A stretch of DNA of 22,265 nucleotides. Origin: a virus. The notes under the pieces were generated by a model. That model ran no database searches and was not told the origin of the DNA. It saw nothing but the letters and a program-made list of their open reading frames with translations. The stretch covers positions 1 through 22,265 of the IMG/VR virus record IMGVR_UViG_3300008050_000363. The stretch is one strand, 5' to 3'. Shown here piece after piece: positions 8,401-15,398 of the stretch. Both the position numbers and the translations under genes were made by a program. How positions within the stretch are numbered: the first letter of the stretch is position 1; the number at the start of each line of letters is the position of its first letter.

Positions 8401-9277
8401 ATACAGGTCTTATATAATCATAAGATATTTCTGGTATTTCTCTATTTTCTAATTGAGATAGGAGGTTGTTGTAAGATGAAGTTAGACTATATTCTAGTAT
8501 TTCATCATAGTTTTTAAAACCTGAGGGAACACTATTATTTAACCTAATATCTATTTTGAAATTAGGACCTTGTAAAGGTATACTTGTGTCTCTGATTTTT
8601 GGAGCCCCTAAATCAACATCTAATTGTATGGGGTGGGTTATTTCTTCTCTTATATTAAAAACACTTCCTTTTTTTATATTAGAAGGTAATGGGTTTGATA
8701 ATTTTATTAATATTTCAGTTTTGTCTCCTAATTTATTTAAAGCTATATTAATTCCTACTAAGTGTATATCTTTTTTAAAACTTATTATAAATTCCTTAAA
8801 AAATACAGAAGTCCCCATTTCAGATATAAATCCTCCCACAGACCTATTTACTGAATTATTGGATTTATCGGGGGCTATTACTCTTATTTCACTCCTTGAG
8901 GGGGATATTTCTATTATTTTAAAAGGAGAAGATTCGGTATTATATATTTTATTACGATGTATATTTACAATTAATCTATATTTACCTGAAGTTAATCCCT
9001 CTTTATTAAGGATTCCTTGGGGGTCTAGGTTAATTTCTGATGATAATGAATCAGTGAGGTGGTGGGGGAAGGTGTATTCAGTAAAATTGTAGTTGGAAGA
9101 TATTGGTGAATTTCCTTTTAAAGGATATATGTGGGTTTCTATAATATCTTCATCCCTACCAAATTTACGGTCTATAATTCTACTTTTCGCTAAGTTGTTA
9201 TCTGTTTTATTCCCTGGGATTAGTTCTCTTTCGTGTTTTTTAGAAGTAAAGGAGTTTGTATTTTTTATCTTAGCCAT
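5417..9277 (-). CDS. Giant baseplate/tail protein with gpI-like segment and LamG-like domain
   Basis: A 1286-aa structural protein, the largest in the window. Residues 1-430 are beta-rich with no family I recognise. Residues about 440-592 are helical and contain LLKTKGTERGLKALMSCYGV; a region of this kind, with K-GT--G---AL followed by a short GVP-turn and EYGG, resembles the core of tail protein I (P2 gpI type). Residues about 600-805 look like a LamG/concanavalin-type domain, closing with AIQELRTYWGETLSDSTL. Residues 975-1020 form a second helical segment (YWDYIKLIQQIDHTLFKLIE). The C-terminal 240 residues are Ser/Thr/Asn-rich. It follows the gp25 and gp6 genes with two genes between, roughly where T4 has gp7 and P2 has gpI. 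It may therefore be the wedge component linking baseplate to fibres. The gpI link rests on motif resemblance only. Confidence 0.65.
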   Translation of the reverse strand: MAKIKNTNSFTSKKHERELIPGNKTDNNLAKSRIIDRKFGRDEDIIETHIYPLKGNSPISSNYNFTEYTFPHHLTDSLSSEINLDPQGILNKEGLTSGKYRLIVNIHRNKIYNTESSPFKIIEISPSRSEIRVIAPDKSNNSVNRSVGGFISEMGTSVFFKEFIISFKKDIHLVGINIALNKLGDKTEILIKLSNPLPSNIKKGSVFNIREEITHPIQLDVDLGAPKIRDTSIPLQGPNFKIDIRLNNSVPSGFKNYDEILEYSLTSSYNNLLSQLENREIPEISYDYIRPVSESSEEIPTHFENFVHFSSATERLRNFEYKLKLIELYDDQIKDIGNITGPTSESVSVLNNKESINSKRSKLIVGLDGYEQYLYYTSGTYAWPKTNNTKPYTLYSVTSSEAKTWLGDDRDTFPLYGGQLLSASIFDRQNDHSLSNLTPKHITDNTDNDFYKTFCNMVGQHFDQIWTHIHHLTEINDSHHTKGISKDLVYYQLKSLGLDTFDQFENSNLIEYILGEGSTGSVFYDTPVSQSYITASNAGSIPKGDITKAIWKRLYHNAPYLLKTKGTERGLKALMSCYGVPSTLLNVKEYGGSTSDKTTYKTFSYEKGSLALSGSAGASEYLIRADWAAHARANDDRNKAITLRIKPERTTNYDVIALSLGDTITDVGGFQLHLEASSSGIDVHEVGDNTLYGRLNVKQNGASREVSPYFPLYNGEFWNIYLQEDKGNGIELQFGALQANHLKNIHHIKGGGWGGSPFNTSWGKNASQGSTYLFAGAYHYTGAIQELRTYWGETLSDSTLKKQALEPFMYAGNTISSSYENLVARYPLGSNDQENFNSHTPNENITARSSTAGVTNTTYIWEEVIETHHLPSPDTVGASMTSEKVRIDTGTINDDILSSTIKSENSTLDRQPQDFEDLGVFFSPTTEINEDIIYTLGAFRLDDYIGSPLPSTQTADNYSDLKDIRDVYFKKVDRKYNYWDYIKLIQQIDHTLFKLIEQWVPMKANLKTGLLIEPHYLERNKFAREVPVIDYGQTMTQGSYSTLDFQIDPERQFTLDGSAVITTNNLSKDERIQSTLSTTFNPLPSPATETNNPSILFESTNGDIVYYQITSSLDYKNSPGPGNVTTLNSHPVVYFYAASGDLPSGPTGSMEQLSSAISYQNQNISTVNDGVNILTLTQNAGGPKGDTHVAQVYVLTGTIQNPSIFQFSGGKNNPKKEIGTNVTIDIDDYILDEQQEATQAPIQPYTTTKPEGYKKYTSNTLLGNATKGKLSTNYYRSLDKGKELDY

Positions 9278-9305
9278 TTTATATTATTGATCTATTATTG
9301 TATCT

Positions 9306-9319
9306 AAAATCCGGATTTT
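9306..9319. repeat. Perfect 14-bp palindrome AAAATCCGGATTTT
   Basis: A perfect inverted repeat in the 48-nt gap before the 1286-aa gene, the longest internal gap in the window. As RNA it could form a 5-bp stem with a CCGG loop ending in UUUU, like a very weak terminator, or as DNA it could be a dimer binding site. The stem is AU-rich, so termination is uncertain. Confidence 0.6.
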
Positions 9320-9325
9320 GGAATA

Positions 9326-10027
9326 TTATATGATTTGAGGTCGTGGTTGAATCTGACCAATTTTTAATTTTTCCTCTAAAATTTGAGTTAACTGTATATG
9401 TTGTGCTTCGTTTAATTCTAATGCATCTAATGATGTTCTTATTTGGTAGAAGTCTTGTGTTTTTGTGAGTGCCTTATAATCATAATTGTTTAAGTCTTGT
9501 TCATTGTTTATTCTAGGACCCATAGGGATACCTGACATTGTTTCTGGTTCAATAGTCGTAACGCATTTCATTCTTGGTAGAGGTTCATGGTTCTCATCAA
9601 TAAAACCTAATATTTTTCTTAAAGGGTCGGATACAGTCCATTGCATGTGTCTTCGTACCCCATCCTTCATTAAACATAGAGCCGACCCATTATATAACAT
9701 TGTTCCATCAGGGAAGAAGGGATGTTCTTGATCTATCGTTTCTGCTAATTCTTCTTCTAGGTCTTCTATTCTTTCTATTAATGAATCTATTTGTTCATCT
9801 TTAGGATCTACATAATTTCGCACATATTCTGTGCTTCTTTCAATAAATGTTACGTGGGAATTATCTCCTTCTTTTTCCACATCAAAAAATAATTCATTAT
9901 ACATTTTAAAAAGTCTATCTACATTTATAGGGTCCCTAGATTTAGATAGTTCTGAAAAACTATTATCTATAGTTGCTTTGGTTTCTTTATCAGAATATAT
10001 TTTTTTCTTTAATTTTATAAGTTTCAT
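9326..10027 (-). CDS. Conserved hypothetical phage protein with coiled coil
   Basis: A 233-aa soluble protein that I do not recognise. A charged heptad-like stretch at about residues 78-99 (DEQIDSLIERIEDLEEELAE) predicts a coiled coil. It is followed by a compact segment with Pro, Gly and Trp (FFPDGTMLYNGSALCLMKDG, then MQWTVSDPLR) and a helical C-terminus ending in a Pro-Arg-rich tail. The start codon overlaps the stop of the upstream 390-aa gene by one base (TAATG), so translation is probably coupled. It sits between two structural genes of the wedge/fibre module and could be a small baseplate component or an assembly chaperone. Neither role is supported by a motif. Confidence 0.5.
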   Translation of the reverse strand: MKLIKLKKKIYSDKETKATIDNSFSELSKSRDPINVDRLFKMYNELFFDVEKEGDNSHVTFIERSTEYVRNYVDPKDEQIDSLIERIEDLEEELAETIDQEHPFFPDGTMLYNGSALCLMKDGVRRHMQWTVSDPLRKILGFIDENHEPLPRMKCVTTIEPETMSGIPMGPRINNEQDLNNYDYKALTKTQDFYQIRTSLDALELNEAQHIQLTQILEEKLKIGQIQPRPQII

Positions 10028-11199
10028 TATCTAATTACTTTAAAATTATATTCATTATCATATACTGTTGTTCCTTCGGTGTTTTTGTGTTTAAATAAAA
10101 TACGGTAGTATCTTTCTGGTTGTAAGCCTTTCATATATAATTTAAAATACATACCCTCATTATCCGCGCTCATTTTTGTAAAATCATCATCAAAAGGTAT
10201 TACCTCTTCTTCTGTGTGTGCGTCTCTTACACTATAATACGAGGACGTTGTAAAATATCCTGGGTTTAAGAAGTTAGAAGAAGAAGTGAACTGTCTTGTA
10301 GGGTATTTATCCCTTACATGGACTTTAATATGTGCTTCTTCATTTTGATTATATTTTTCTTTATTTTTATAAAGAGAAACACTTAATTCCCCACTTTGTT
10401 TAGATGATGATTGGTAATTATGAGTACTATCATCCCATTTAAAGGCTAATCTTGGAGGATATATTGTATGAGTATTAGATGAGAAATATTTCATTTCACC
10501 AAAACTGGTAACAGTGGATGTTTCTATTGAATCTGGTTTTTTGATTATAAAACCATGATTATATACCCCTAACGGGTATGTTTGGTTTGAAAATAAACTT
10601 GCACTATGTTTTTGTACTATTTCCTTTACTTCTAAATTAGTATCCATCATATCCCCATCCAGAAACTGTTGAGTACCAAAAAATCCACTAGATGTATACC
10701 AACTACCTCCTCCTGCTGTTATTTGGGATGAGTTTATAGAACCTGTTGTGCCTGCTGCGAAATTAGTTGTTTGCCATTCTGTTCTGAAATTTGTGTCATC
10801 TGTATATTTCCAACTTGCACCGTTTGAGCCCGTTACTCCGTGTTTGATATCTAAATATCTTTCTGACCCTTGTTGCCATGATTCAGATACAGCATAACAA
10901 TTTATATTAAGAACTGATGTTAAACTTTTATGTTCCGTAGACATTAATTGTAGAGCTACTGATGATTTTTCTATTAGGGGTTCATTAAAAGCAGAATGTC
11001 CTATAACATTTGATATTACGTCTTTAATTTCCTCATTTCTAAATTTTATAAGTATTCTTGAGGGGTAATATAATCCTGTTGTAGTTGATTTTTCTTTTGC
11101 TAATTCTAGGATTTCATCGTGTCCTGTATTAGCTGTAGTACGGTCGGGATGACTGTATAGGGTTGTGTCCTTTTCAGGATATATAAAATAATATGCCAT
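10027..11199 (-). CDS. Baseplate/tail structural protein with DNRLRE-like N-terminus
   Basis: A 390-aa protein directly after gp6. The N-terminal 120 residues show a pattern like DNRLRE-type beta domains: a KDTTLYS strand, then TGHDEIL, SRILIKF, and a later SESWQQGSERY. The middle is rich in Ser, Thr and Gly. The last 100 residues have alternating strands (SVSLYKNKEKYNQNEEAHIKV, then LQPERYYRILFKHK) like a fibronectin- or Ig-type fold. There is no membrane segment. The start ATG is 1 nt beyond the gp6 stop and its stop overlaps the next start, so it is embedded in the wedge operon. T4 has gp7 and gp8 here, but I see no clear similarity to either. A wedge or fibre-anchor protein is the best guess. 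Confidence 0.55.
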   Translation of the reverse strand: MAYYFIYPEKDTTLYSHPDRTTANTGHDEILELAKEKSTTTGLYYPSRILIKFRNEEIKDVISNVIGHSAFNEPLIEKSSVALQLMSTEHKSLTSVLNINCYAVSESWQQGSERYLDIKHGVTGSNGASWKYTDDTNFRTEWQTTNFAAGTTGSINSSQITAGGGSWYTSSGFFGTQQFLDGDMMDTNLEVKEIVQKHSASLFSNQTYPLGVYNHGFIIKKPDSIETSTVTSFGEMKYFSSNTHTIYPPRLAFKWDDSTHNYQSSSKQSGELSVSLYKNKEKYNQNEEAHIKVHVRDKYPTRQFTSSSNFLNPGYFTTSSYYSVRDAHTEEEVIPFDDDFTKMSADNEGMYFKLYMKGLQPERYYRILFKHKNTEGTTVYDNEYNFKVIR

Positions 11200-11200
11200 G

Positions 11201-13093
11201 TTAGTATGTTGTTACTTTTCCTTTAATATCTGTGTTAGGGTATTTTAATTCAAAAATGCTAGGATCGAGTGAGGGGTATATTACTTTGTTTCTAGTTGCT
11301 GATGCAAAATCATATTTATATTGAGAATAACCTAAAGCCATATTACTTTTGTTGTCTAATTCTAGGTTTTCAACTGTTTGTACCCCCGTTACTCCTCCTA
11401 TTAAATTTTCTATTTCAGACATTATAATAGGTTGATTTATCTGCCATCTATCTATATTGAAGTAGTTTTTTAATTCAGATATGCAATTTAATAGTACTTC
11501 TTGGTTGTTATAATTTTTAAAAGCCGTTATTTGAAAGTCTAATTTAAAATTAATAATAAATGCGTCTTTAATATTAATAGCGTCTGTTAGCATTCTGTGT
11601 TGTTCCAAATAGGTAGATAAGTTTGTCTTTGTTGCTGTATTTAAGGTTGTTAATTGTTTTTTTGCATTATATCCTAAAGTATATAAATTCAAAGCTAAAG
11701 GATTAGGTATACGATTTGGTTCTGTTGTTAGGGGTGATATTTGATCATCTTGCATTATATAAGCTTTAGCTACTCTACCAAATTTAGAAGGCATAGATAA
11801 AGTTCTAACTAAATAATCATTTTTGGTTACTGTTCTTTGTTGTGTAGAAAAATTGGCCATAGCGTTTAGTCTTAATTCTTCCGTTGTTTCCCCTGATCCT
11901 CCCCCCCTCGCTTTTTCTGAGTTTGTAGAGGCTACTGATGATTTAATAAATTTTAATAAACTAGGATTTAGATTAGGTTTGTTTTTTGAATATAAAGTTT
12001 CTACTTTAGTAATAGTATTAGAATTAACATTTGATTCTAATCCCCCTCCCGTTAAATACCTTACAGTTAGTAGAGTATTGGATGGTGCTCTTCCATATGC
12101 GCGAGTATATAAAAAATTTGAGGGATCATAAGCTGTGTTTAGTTTATTTCTTCCGTCTTTAATACCCAAACCAATATTATCTGGATTTGGGATAATTTCT
12201 TCATCTGCCTTGTCTGAGGTTCCTGATCCAAATTGGATTTCTAGTTCTCCTGTTGATTTAAAGCGAGATATAAATCTTCTTGGTACTTTTTTTAATTTTA
12301 AAAGATAAGGTGTTTGTTGATTAAAACCATGTAATTCAGGATCTTCTGCCCCTGTGTTTGTAGTTTCATCAAATATAGTATCCTGAGCTAAATAAGGTAC
12401 TTCATGCCAATTATTTCCTTCTGTGTCTGTGATAGATTCTATCGATATTATGTTTTTATCAAATAAAGTTAATGTTTTAAATTGTTCAACTGATCCTATA
12501 GTGAATTCTTTGTTTTTTATTGTTCCTGATATAGCGTTCCCTTTTTTCTTTAAAAGAAAATATTCAGGATTATTTGAAATATCGTATTGATATATGCTTG
12601 TATCTGTGGGGTTAAAGCTAGATGAAAAATTAAAATCTATTGGTTCCGTTAGGTAGAATGTTGGGCCTTCTGTTGATTTAAAAACTGAATTTTTGCTTAC
12701 TTCTAGGGCATATTCCCAATCAGGAGTGTAATTGCCCCCATTATTTGTTGCAGGTACTAATTGGTATACTTCTAGGGTTGTAGATGCTGCTGTTGTTGCT
12801 TTTGGTCTATAACCCATAGAATATGCTAAATTATATAGGTTTTCTTTCTCCTTTGCAGTGGCTAAGAAAGTTTCTTGTATTTGAGTATCAGTGTAGAAAG
12901 AGAGAACATCCCCTACATAAGACGCCATTTCCATAAACATCATTCCTGGATTTCCCTCACTAAAATCATTAAAATTATTTGGGAAGTATACTTCTGCAAA
13001 TTCCATTAAGTTGTTTTTAAAAGAATTATAGTCTTTAGAAAGATATTTTACTTCTTTATCTTGTGTTTTATTTGATACTTTGTTGTAAGCCAT
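11201..13093 (-). CDS. 6: Baseplate wedge protein gp6 (baseplate J-like)
   Basis: A 630-aa baseplate wedge subunit of the gp6/baseplate-J family, which links neighbouring wedges into the inner baseplate ring. The N-terminal signature is clear: residues 17-100 contain YLSKDYNSF, YFPNNFNDFSEGNPGMMFME, ASYVGDVLSFY and a GYRP motif, the same order as in T4 gp6. The middle (about 390-450, with ARGGGSGETTEELRLNAM and QRTVTKNDY) is typical of baseplate J proteins. The C-terminal segment with YFNIDRWQINQPIIMSEIEN is also family-like. Its length is close to that of T4 gp6. The ATG overlaps the gp25 stop by one base (TAATG), so the partner wedge proteins gp25 and gp6 are translationally linked, as their shared role predicts. 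Confidence 0.93.
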   Translation of the reverse strand: MAYNKVSNKTQDKEVKYLSKDYNSFKNNLMEFAEVYFPNNFNDFSEGNPGMMFMEMASYVGDVLSFYTDTQIQETFLATAKEKENLYNLAYSMGYRPKATTAASTTLEVYQLVPATNNGGNYTPDWEYALEVSKNSVFKSTEGPTFYLTEPIDFNFSSSFNPTDTSIYQYDISNNPEYFLLKKKGNAISGTIKNKEFTIGSVEQFKTLTLFDKNIISIESITDTEGNNWHEVPYLAQDTIFDETTNTGAEDPELHGFNQQTPYLLKLKKVPRRFISRFKSTGELEIQFGSGTSDKADEEIIPNPDNIGLGIKDGRNKLNTAYDPSNFLYTRAYGRAPSNTLLTVRYLTGGGLESNVNSNTITKVETLYSKNKPNLNPSLLKFIKSSVASTNSEKARGGGSGETTEELRLNAMANFSTQQRTVTKNDYLVRTLSMPSKFGRVAKAYIMQDDQISPLTTEPNRIPNPLALNLYTLGYNAKKQLTTLNTATKTNLSTYLEQHRMLTDAINIKDAFIINFKLDFQITAFKNYNNQEVLLNCISELKNYFNIDRWQINQPIIMSEIENLIGGVTGVQTVENLELDNKSNMALGYSQYKYDFASATRNKVIYPSLDPSIFELKYPNTDIKGKVTTY

Positions 13094-13497
13094 TATTTAA
13101 AATTTAATTGTATTGTATCTTCAGATTGATCAAGATTGAACATGTAAGTTATTGATATATAGAGTAGGTTTTCATCCTCTATAAATTGGACATCAGTATT
13201 TGTTAATTGTATTTCGGGAATATAAAATTCTATTTGTTGGGATATGGTTTCGTCAAGTTCCTCTTCGTCTACGTGCTGTTCAAATAGTAGGTTTTTTAGC
13301 CCCACACCATAGTTAGGGTGATTTATTCTTTCACCTTGATCAGTTAAAAGAAGGTTAAGTAAATTGGTTTTTATTTGATCTTTAACTGTTTTCGTTCCTT
13401 CAAAAAGATTGACTTCATCTATAGGGAAAGCCATCCCAATAGTAACGTTACTATTAATGCTTAAAGGGTGTATTCTTCTTTTTATAGGGATTGGCAT
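13093..13497 (-). CDS. 25: Baseplate wedge protein gp25 (gpW/gp25 family)
   Basis: A 134-aa member of the gpW/gp25 family, the small wedge protein that, with gp6 and gp53, forms the core on which sheath assembly begins. Residues 52-73 hold the family hallmark: GERINHPNYGVGLKNLLFE, with the conserved Arg57, Pro61, Tyr63-Gly64 and the closing Leu-Phe-Glu. An upstream FPID segment and a C-terminal ITYMFNLDQSEDTIQLNF strand pair complete the usual fold. The length matches T4 gp25 closely. It is directly followed by gp6 with a one-base overlap. The stretch AAGGAA lies about 8 nt before its ATG, but that sequence is also the lysine-rich end of the preceding gene, so its use as a ribosome-binding site is uncertain. 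Confidence 0.93.
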   Translation of the reverse strand: MPIPIKRRIHPLSINSNVTIGMAFPIDEVNLFEGTKTVKDQIKTNLLNLLLTDQGERINHPNYGVGLKNLLFEQHVDEEELDETISQQIEFYIPEIQLTNTDVQFIEDENLLYISITYMFNLDQSEDTIQLNFK

Positions 13498-13499
13498 GG

Positions 13500-13922
13500 T
13501 TATTTTCCTTTTTTCTTATTAATTGCTTTCATTAAACCACTATAATCTCTTGTTACTGCGTCTGCTACTTCTTTAGGCATACCATCAGTTGACATTGGTG
13601 TATCCATAGATGGTTTTCCACTTTCTAAATTAGTATCTCCTTGTGCTGTTTCATTTAAAAGGTCATTTAGTGCTGAATTTTGGGAGAATGCTCTCTTTTG
13701 GAAAGGTTTTTTACCCATGATTTTTTCTTTTAAAGAAGTTTTAGATTCCCCCGATACTGGTGTATTTGGTACTTCAACAAGTCTTTCAGTGTGTTCTGTG
13801 ATTGTTGGTTTAAGTTCGTTGCGTAAATCTTCTCTTAGAGATTTAAGTTCTCTACCTAAAGCGTAGTCGATTTCTTCTCTTACTACTTTTCTAATGAGGT
13901 TTTCGAATGTTTTTGCTTTCAT
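13500..13922 (-). CDS. Hypothetical phage protein, helical N-terminus
   Basis: A 140-aa protein without a recognised family. The first 45 residues are a charged amphipathic helix (MKAKTFENLIRKVVREEIDY and on). The rest is polar, apparently disordered, rich in Ser, Thr, Pro and Lys, and ends in KAINKKKGK. It has no cysteine, membrane segment or signal peptide. It lies 2 nt before gp25 and begins right after a copy of the ATATTTATAA leader element, so it may open the wedge transcript (140-aa, gp25, gp6). N-terminal helices of this kind also occur in small virion or assembly proteins of T4-like phages, but the function here is not supported beyond context. Confidence 0.5.
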   Translation of the reverse strand: MKAKTFENLIRKVVREEIDYALGRELKSLREDLRNELKPTITEHTERLVEVPNTPVSGESKTSLKEKIMGKKPFQKRAFSQNSALNDLLNETAQGDTNLESGKPSMDTPMSTDGMPKEVADAVTRDYSGLMKAINKKKGK

Positions 13923-13948
13923 TTTGTTTGTTGTTTATTATAAATATA
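13923..13948 (-). promoter_or_regulatory. Candidate late promoter/leader element, copy 2
   Basis: The sense strand reads TATATTTATAATAAACAA, then CAAACAAA before the ATG. It has the same length as copy 1 and differs at only 4 of 29 positions including the ATG. The core is again 15 nt from the start codon of the 140-aa gene that heads the wedge genes. Confidence 0.5.
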
Positions 13949-13954
13949 AATTTT

Positions 13955-14932
13955 TTAGACTTTATAACGTTTATATCCAATCATTTGGAAATTAGCATTA
14001 TATAGTCTTTCAATTACTTCTTCTTTTCCATCTGATCTTAATTCATCTATAAAGGCATGATATTCATCTGAATAAGGGTTTGTATAATCAAAAGGATTTT
14101 CTCCTAATTCTGCTGCTTTATTTGGGTCTATTTGGAGGATTTCATTTTCATCTAATATTTCCGCTAATTTTGATGGAAGTTGGTTTTCATTTATATCACC
14201 ACCACCACCACTATCTGAGGGGTCTTCTGGGCTAGCAGCACATCCTTGAATTAGTTTTAACATAATTAGTTCTAACATTCCTATTAAGAACATAATCTCA
14301 GCTAATAGTTTTGCTACTAAAGTTAATAAGGGTTTTAATACATCTACTATTTCGTATGCCTTACTCATATATTTACCTAATGATTTTCCTATACCTTTTA
14401 TGAGATTATTCAGATTACATATAAATTCTGCTGCTGCTAATATTTTCATTCTTAATCCACTAACTAACCCAGAGGTTCTTTTAAGAGATCCTAATATATT
14501 AACTACTATTGTTGCTACTTTTATTACTATATCTAAAACAATTACTATTTTTGCTGCTACTGCTAATATTTTTTTGATTTTAGGGATTATTCCATCTATT
14601 ATACCTTTTATTTTGTTGTAAATGGCATTTAGTTTTTTACTAATTCCCTCTATTATATTTTTAGCTTTATCCAATATAGATCTAAATTTCTCATAAAGTA
14701 GTTTTATTAAATCTTGAGCTATCTTATCACATCTATGTTCCATTAATAATTTTAAAGCATATGCAAGAAGTAATTCTTTTAACTCTTCCCTAGTAGGAAT
14801 CATATTTTTAACTCTTTCATACTGTTCGTTAAGCATTTCCCATATTTTGTCTTCTGCCTCACTTAATATTCTGTCTATCTTTTGCTCTATCATAAGCAGT
14901 ATAGAAGGTCCTATTTTTATTTTACATCCCAT
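13955..14932 (-). CDS. Hydrophobic all-helical protein of the hub region
   Basis: A 325-aa protein that is almost entirely helical for its first 230 residues. Residues 1-115 are charged amphipathic helices. Residues about 117-150 (IPKIKKILAVAAKIVIVLDI and on) and about 198-230 (VLKPLLTLVAKLLAEIMFLI and on) are very hydrophobic, enough for membrane or hub-channel insertion. A Gly-rich linker at 241-246 separates a polar C-terminal domain of about 80 residues. No signal peptide is evident. It lies between the spike gene and the wedge genes, next to the peptidoglycan-acting hub proteins. Possible roles are a hub component, a tape-measure-like or ejected protein that helps cross the inner membrane, or a hub-assembly factor. 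I do not recognise the family. Confidence 0.5.
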   Translation of the reverse strand: MGCKIKIGPSILLMIEQKIDRILSEAEDKIWEMLNEQYERVKNMIPTREELKELLLAYALKLLMEHRCDKIAQDLIKLLYEKFRSILDKAKNIIEGISKKLNAIYNKIKGIIDGIIPKIKKILAVAAKIVIVLDIVIKVATIVVNILGSLKRTSGLVSGLRMKILAAAEFICNLNNLIKGIGKSLGKYMSKAYEIVDVLKPLLTLVAKLLAEIMFLIGMLELIMLKLIQGCAASPEDPSDSGGGGDINENQLPSKLAEILDENEILQIDPNKAAELGENPFDYTNPYSDEYHAFIDELRSDGKEEVIERLYNANFQMIGYKRYKV

Positions 14933-14943
14933 TTTATATTATT

Positions 14944-15396
14944 TTATATTGTTCTTACGTTTTTGCTTTTTACGTCTTTGATTTTTTTTATTAAAGATTT
15001 AATTTTTGCTCTTCTTGTTGCTACCATTCCTTCATTACCTGGGCTAGATACCCCTCCTGGAAATGTAAATTTTACTACAATGTCTGTAATTAAATCATCA
15101 ACCATCTTCAGGATGGATGTTAGTAGGTCTCCTGTTTTATCTCCTAATAGTACTGGTTCTGTGGCTAAGTCCCCATCTGAAGTTAGTCCTAAATATATTT
15201 TAGGGGCATTTACTACAAATTTATTGCCTTCTCCTCTTGAGGTATCAAAATGGAAACTCCCATTAGTACTAAATCCTATTGCTTTATCTGAAAATAAAAG
15301 AATAGAATCTTTTTTGGCATTAAATAATAATCTATCTGAATTTATTATTACTTGTTTTCCTTGATAATTTCCTGGGGTGTCTGGTTTATAACTCAT
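14944..15396 (-). CDS. Central spike-like protein (gp5 C-terminal beta-helix type)
   Basis: A 150-aa protein that resembles the C-terminal beta-helix of T4 gp5 and related spike proteins. Short repeated strands run through residues 10-75: GKQVIINSDRLLFNAKKD, SILLFSDKAIGFS, then NAPKIYLG. A VLLGDKTGDLLTSILKMVDD segment follows, as seen at the end of such spike modules. The C-terminal 40 residues are lysine-rich. It starts 2 nt after the stop of the amidase hub gene. The T4 gp5 chain carries its lytic domain and spike helix in one polypeptide; here the spike seems to be a separate gene, which may assemble onto one or both hub proteins. The assignment rests on strand pattern and position, not a catalytic motif. 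Confidence 0.6.
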   Translation of the reverse strand: MSYKPDTPGNYQGKQVIINSDRLLFNAKKDSILLFSDKAIGFSTNGSFHFDTSRGEGNKFVVNAPKIYLGLTSDGDLATEPVLLGDKTGDLLTSILKMVDDLITDIVVKFTFPGGVSSPGNEGMVATRRAKIKSLIKKIKDVKSKNVRTI

Positions 15397-15398
15397 AA

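Noticed and set aside
8556-9092. 178-codon plus-strand open frame
   Set aside because: It lies wholly opposite the 1286-aa gene, and its translation is a low-information hydrophobic stretch typical of the complement of an AT-rich coding region.
14882-15364. 160-codon plus-strand open frame with a hydrophobic N-terminus resembling a membrane protein
   Set aside because: It is antisense to the spike gene and crosses into the hydrophobic helical gene; the apparent membrane segment is the complement of Lys/Asn-rich codons.
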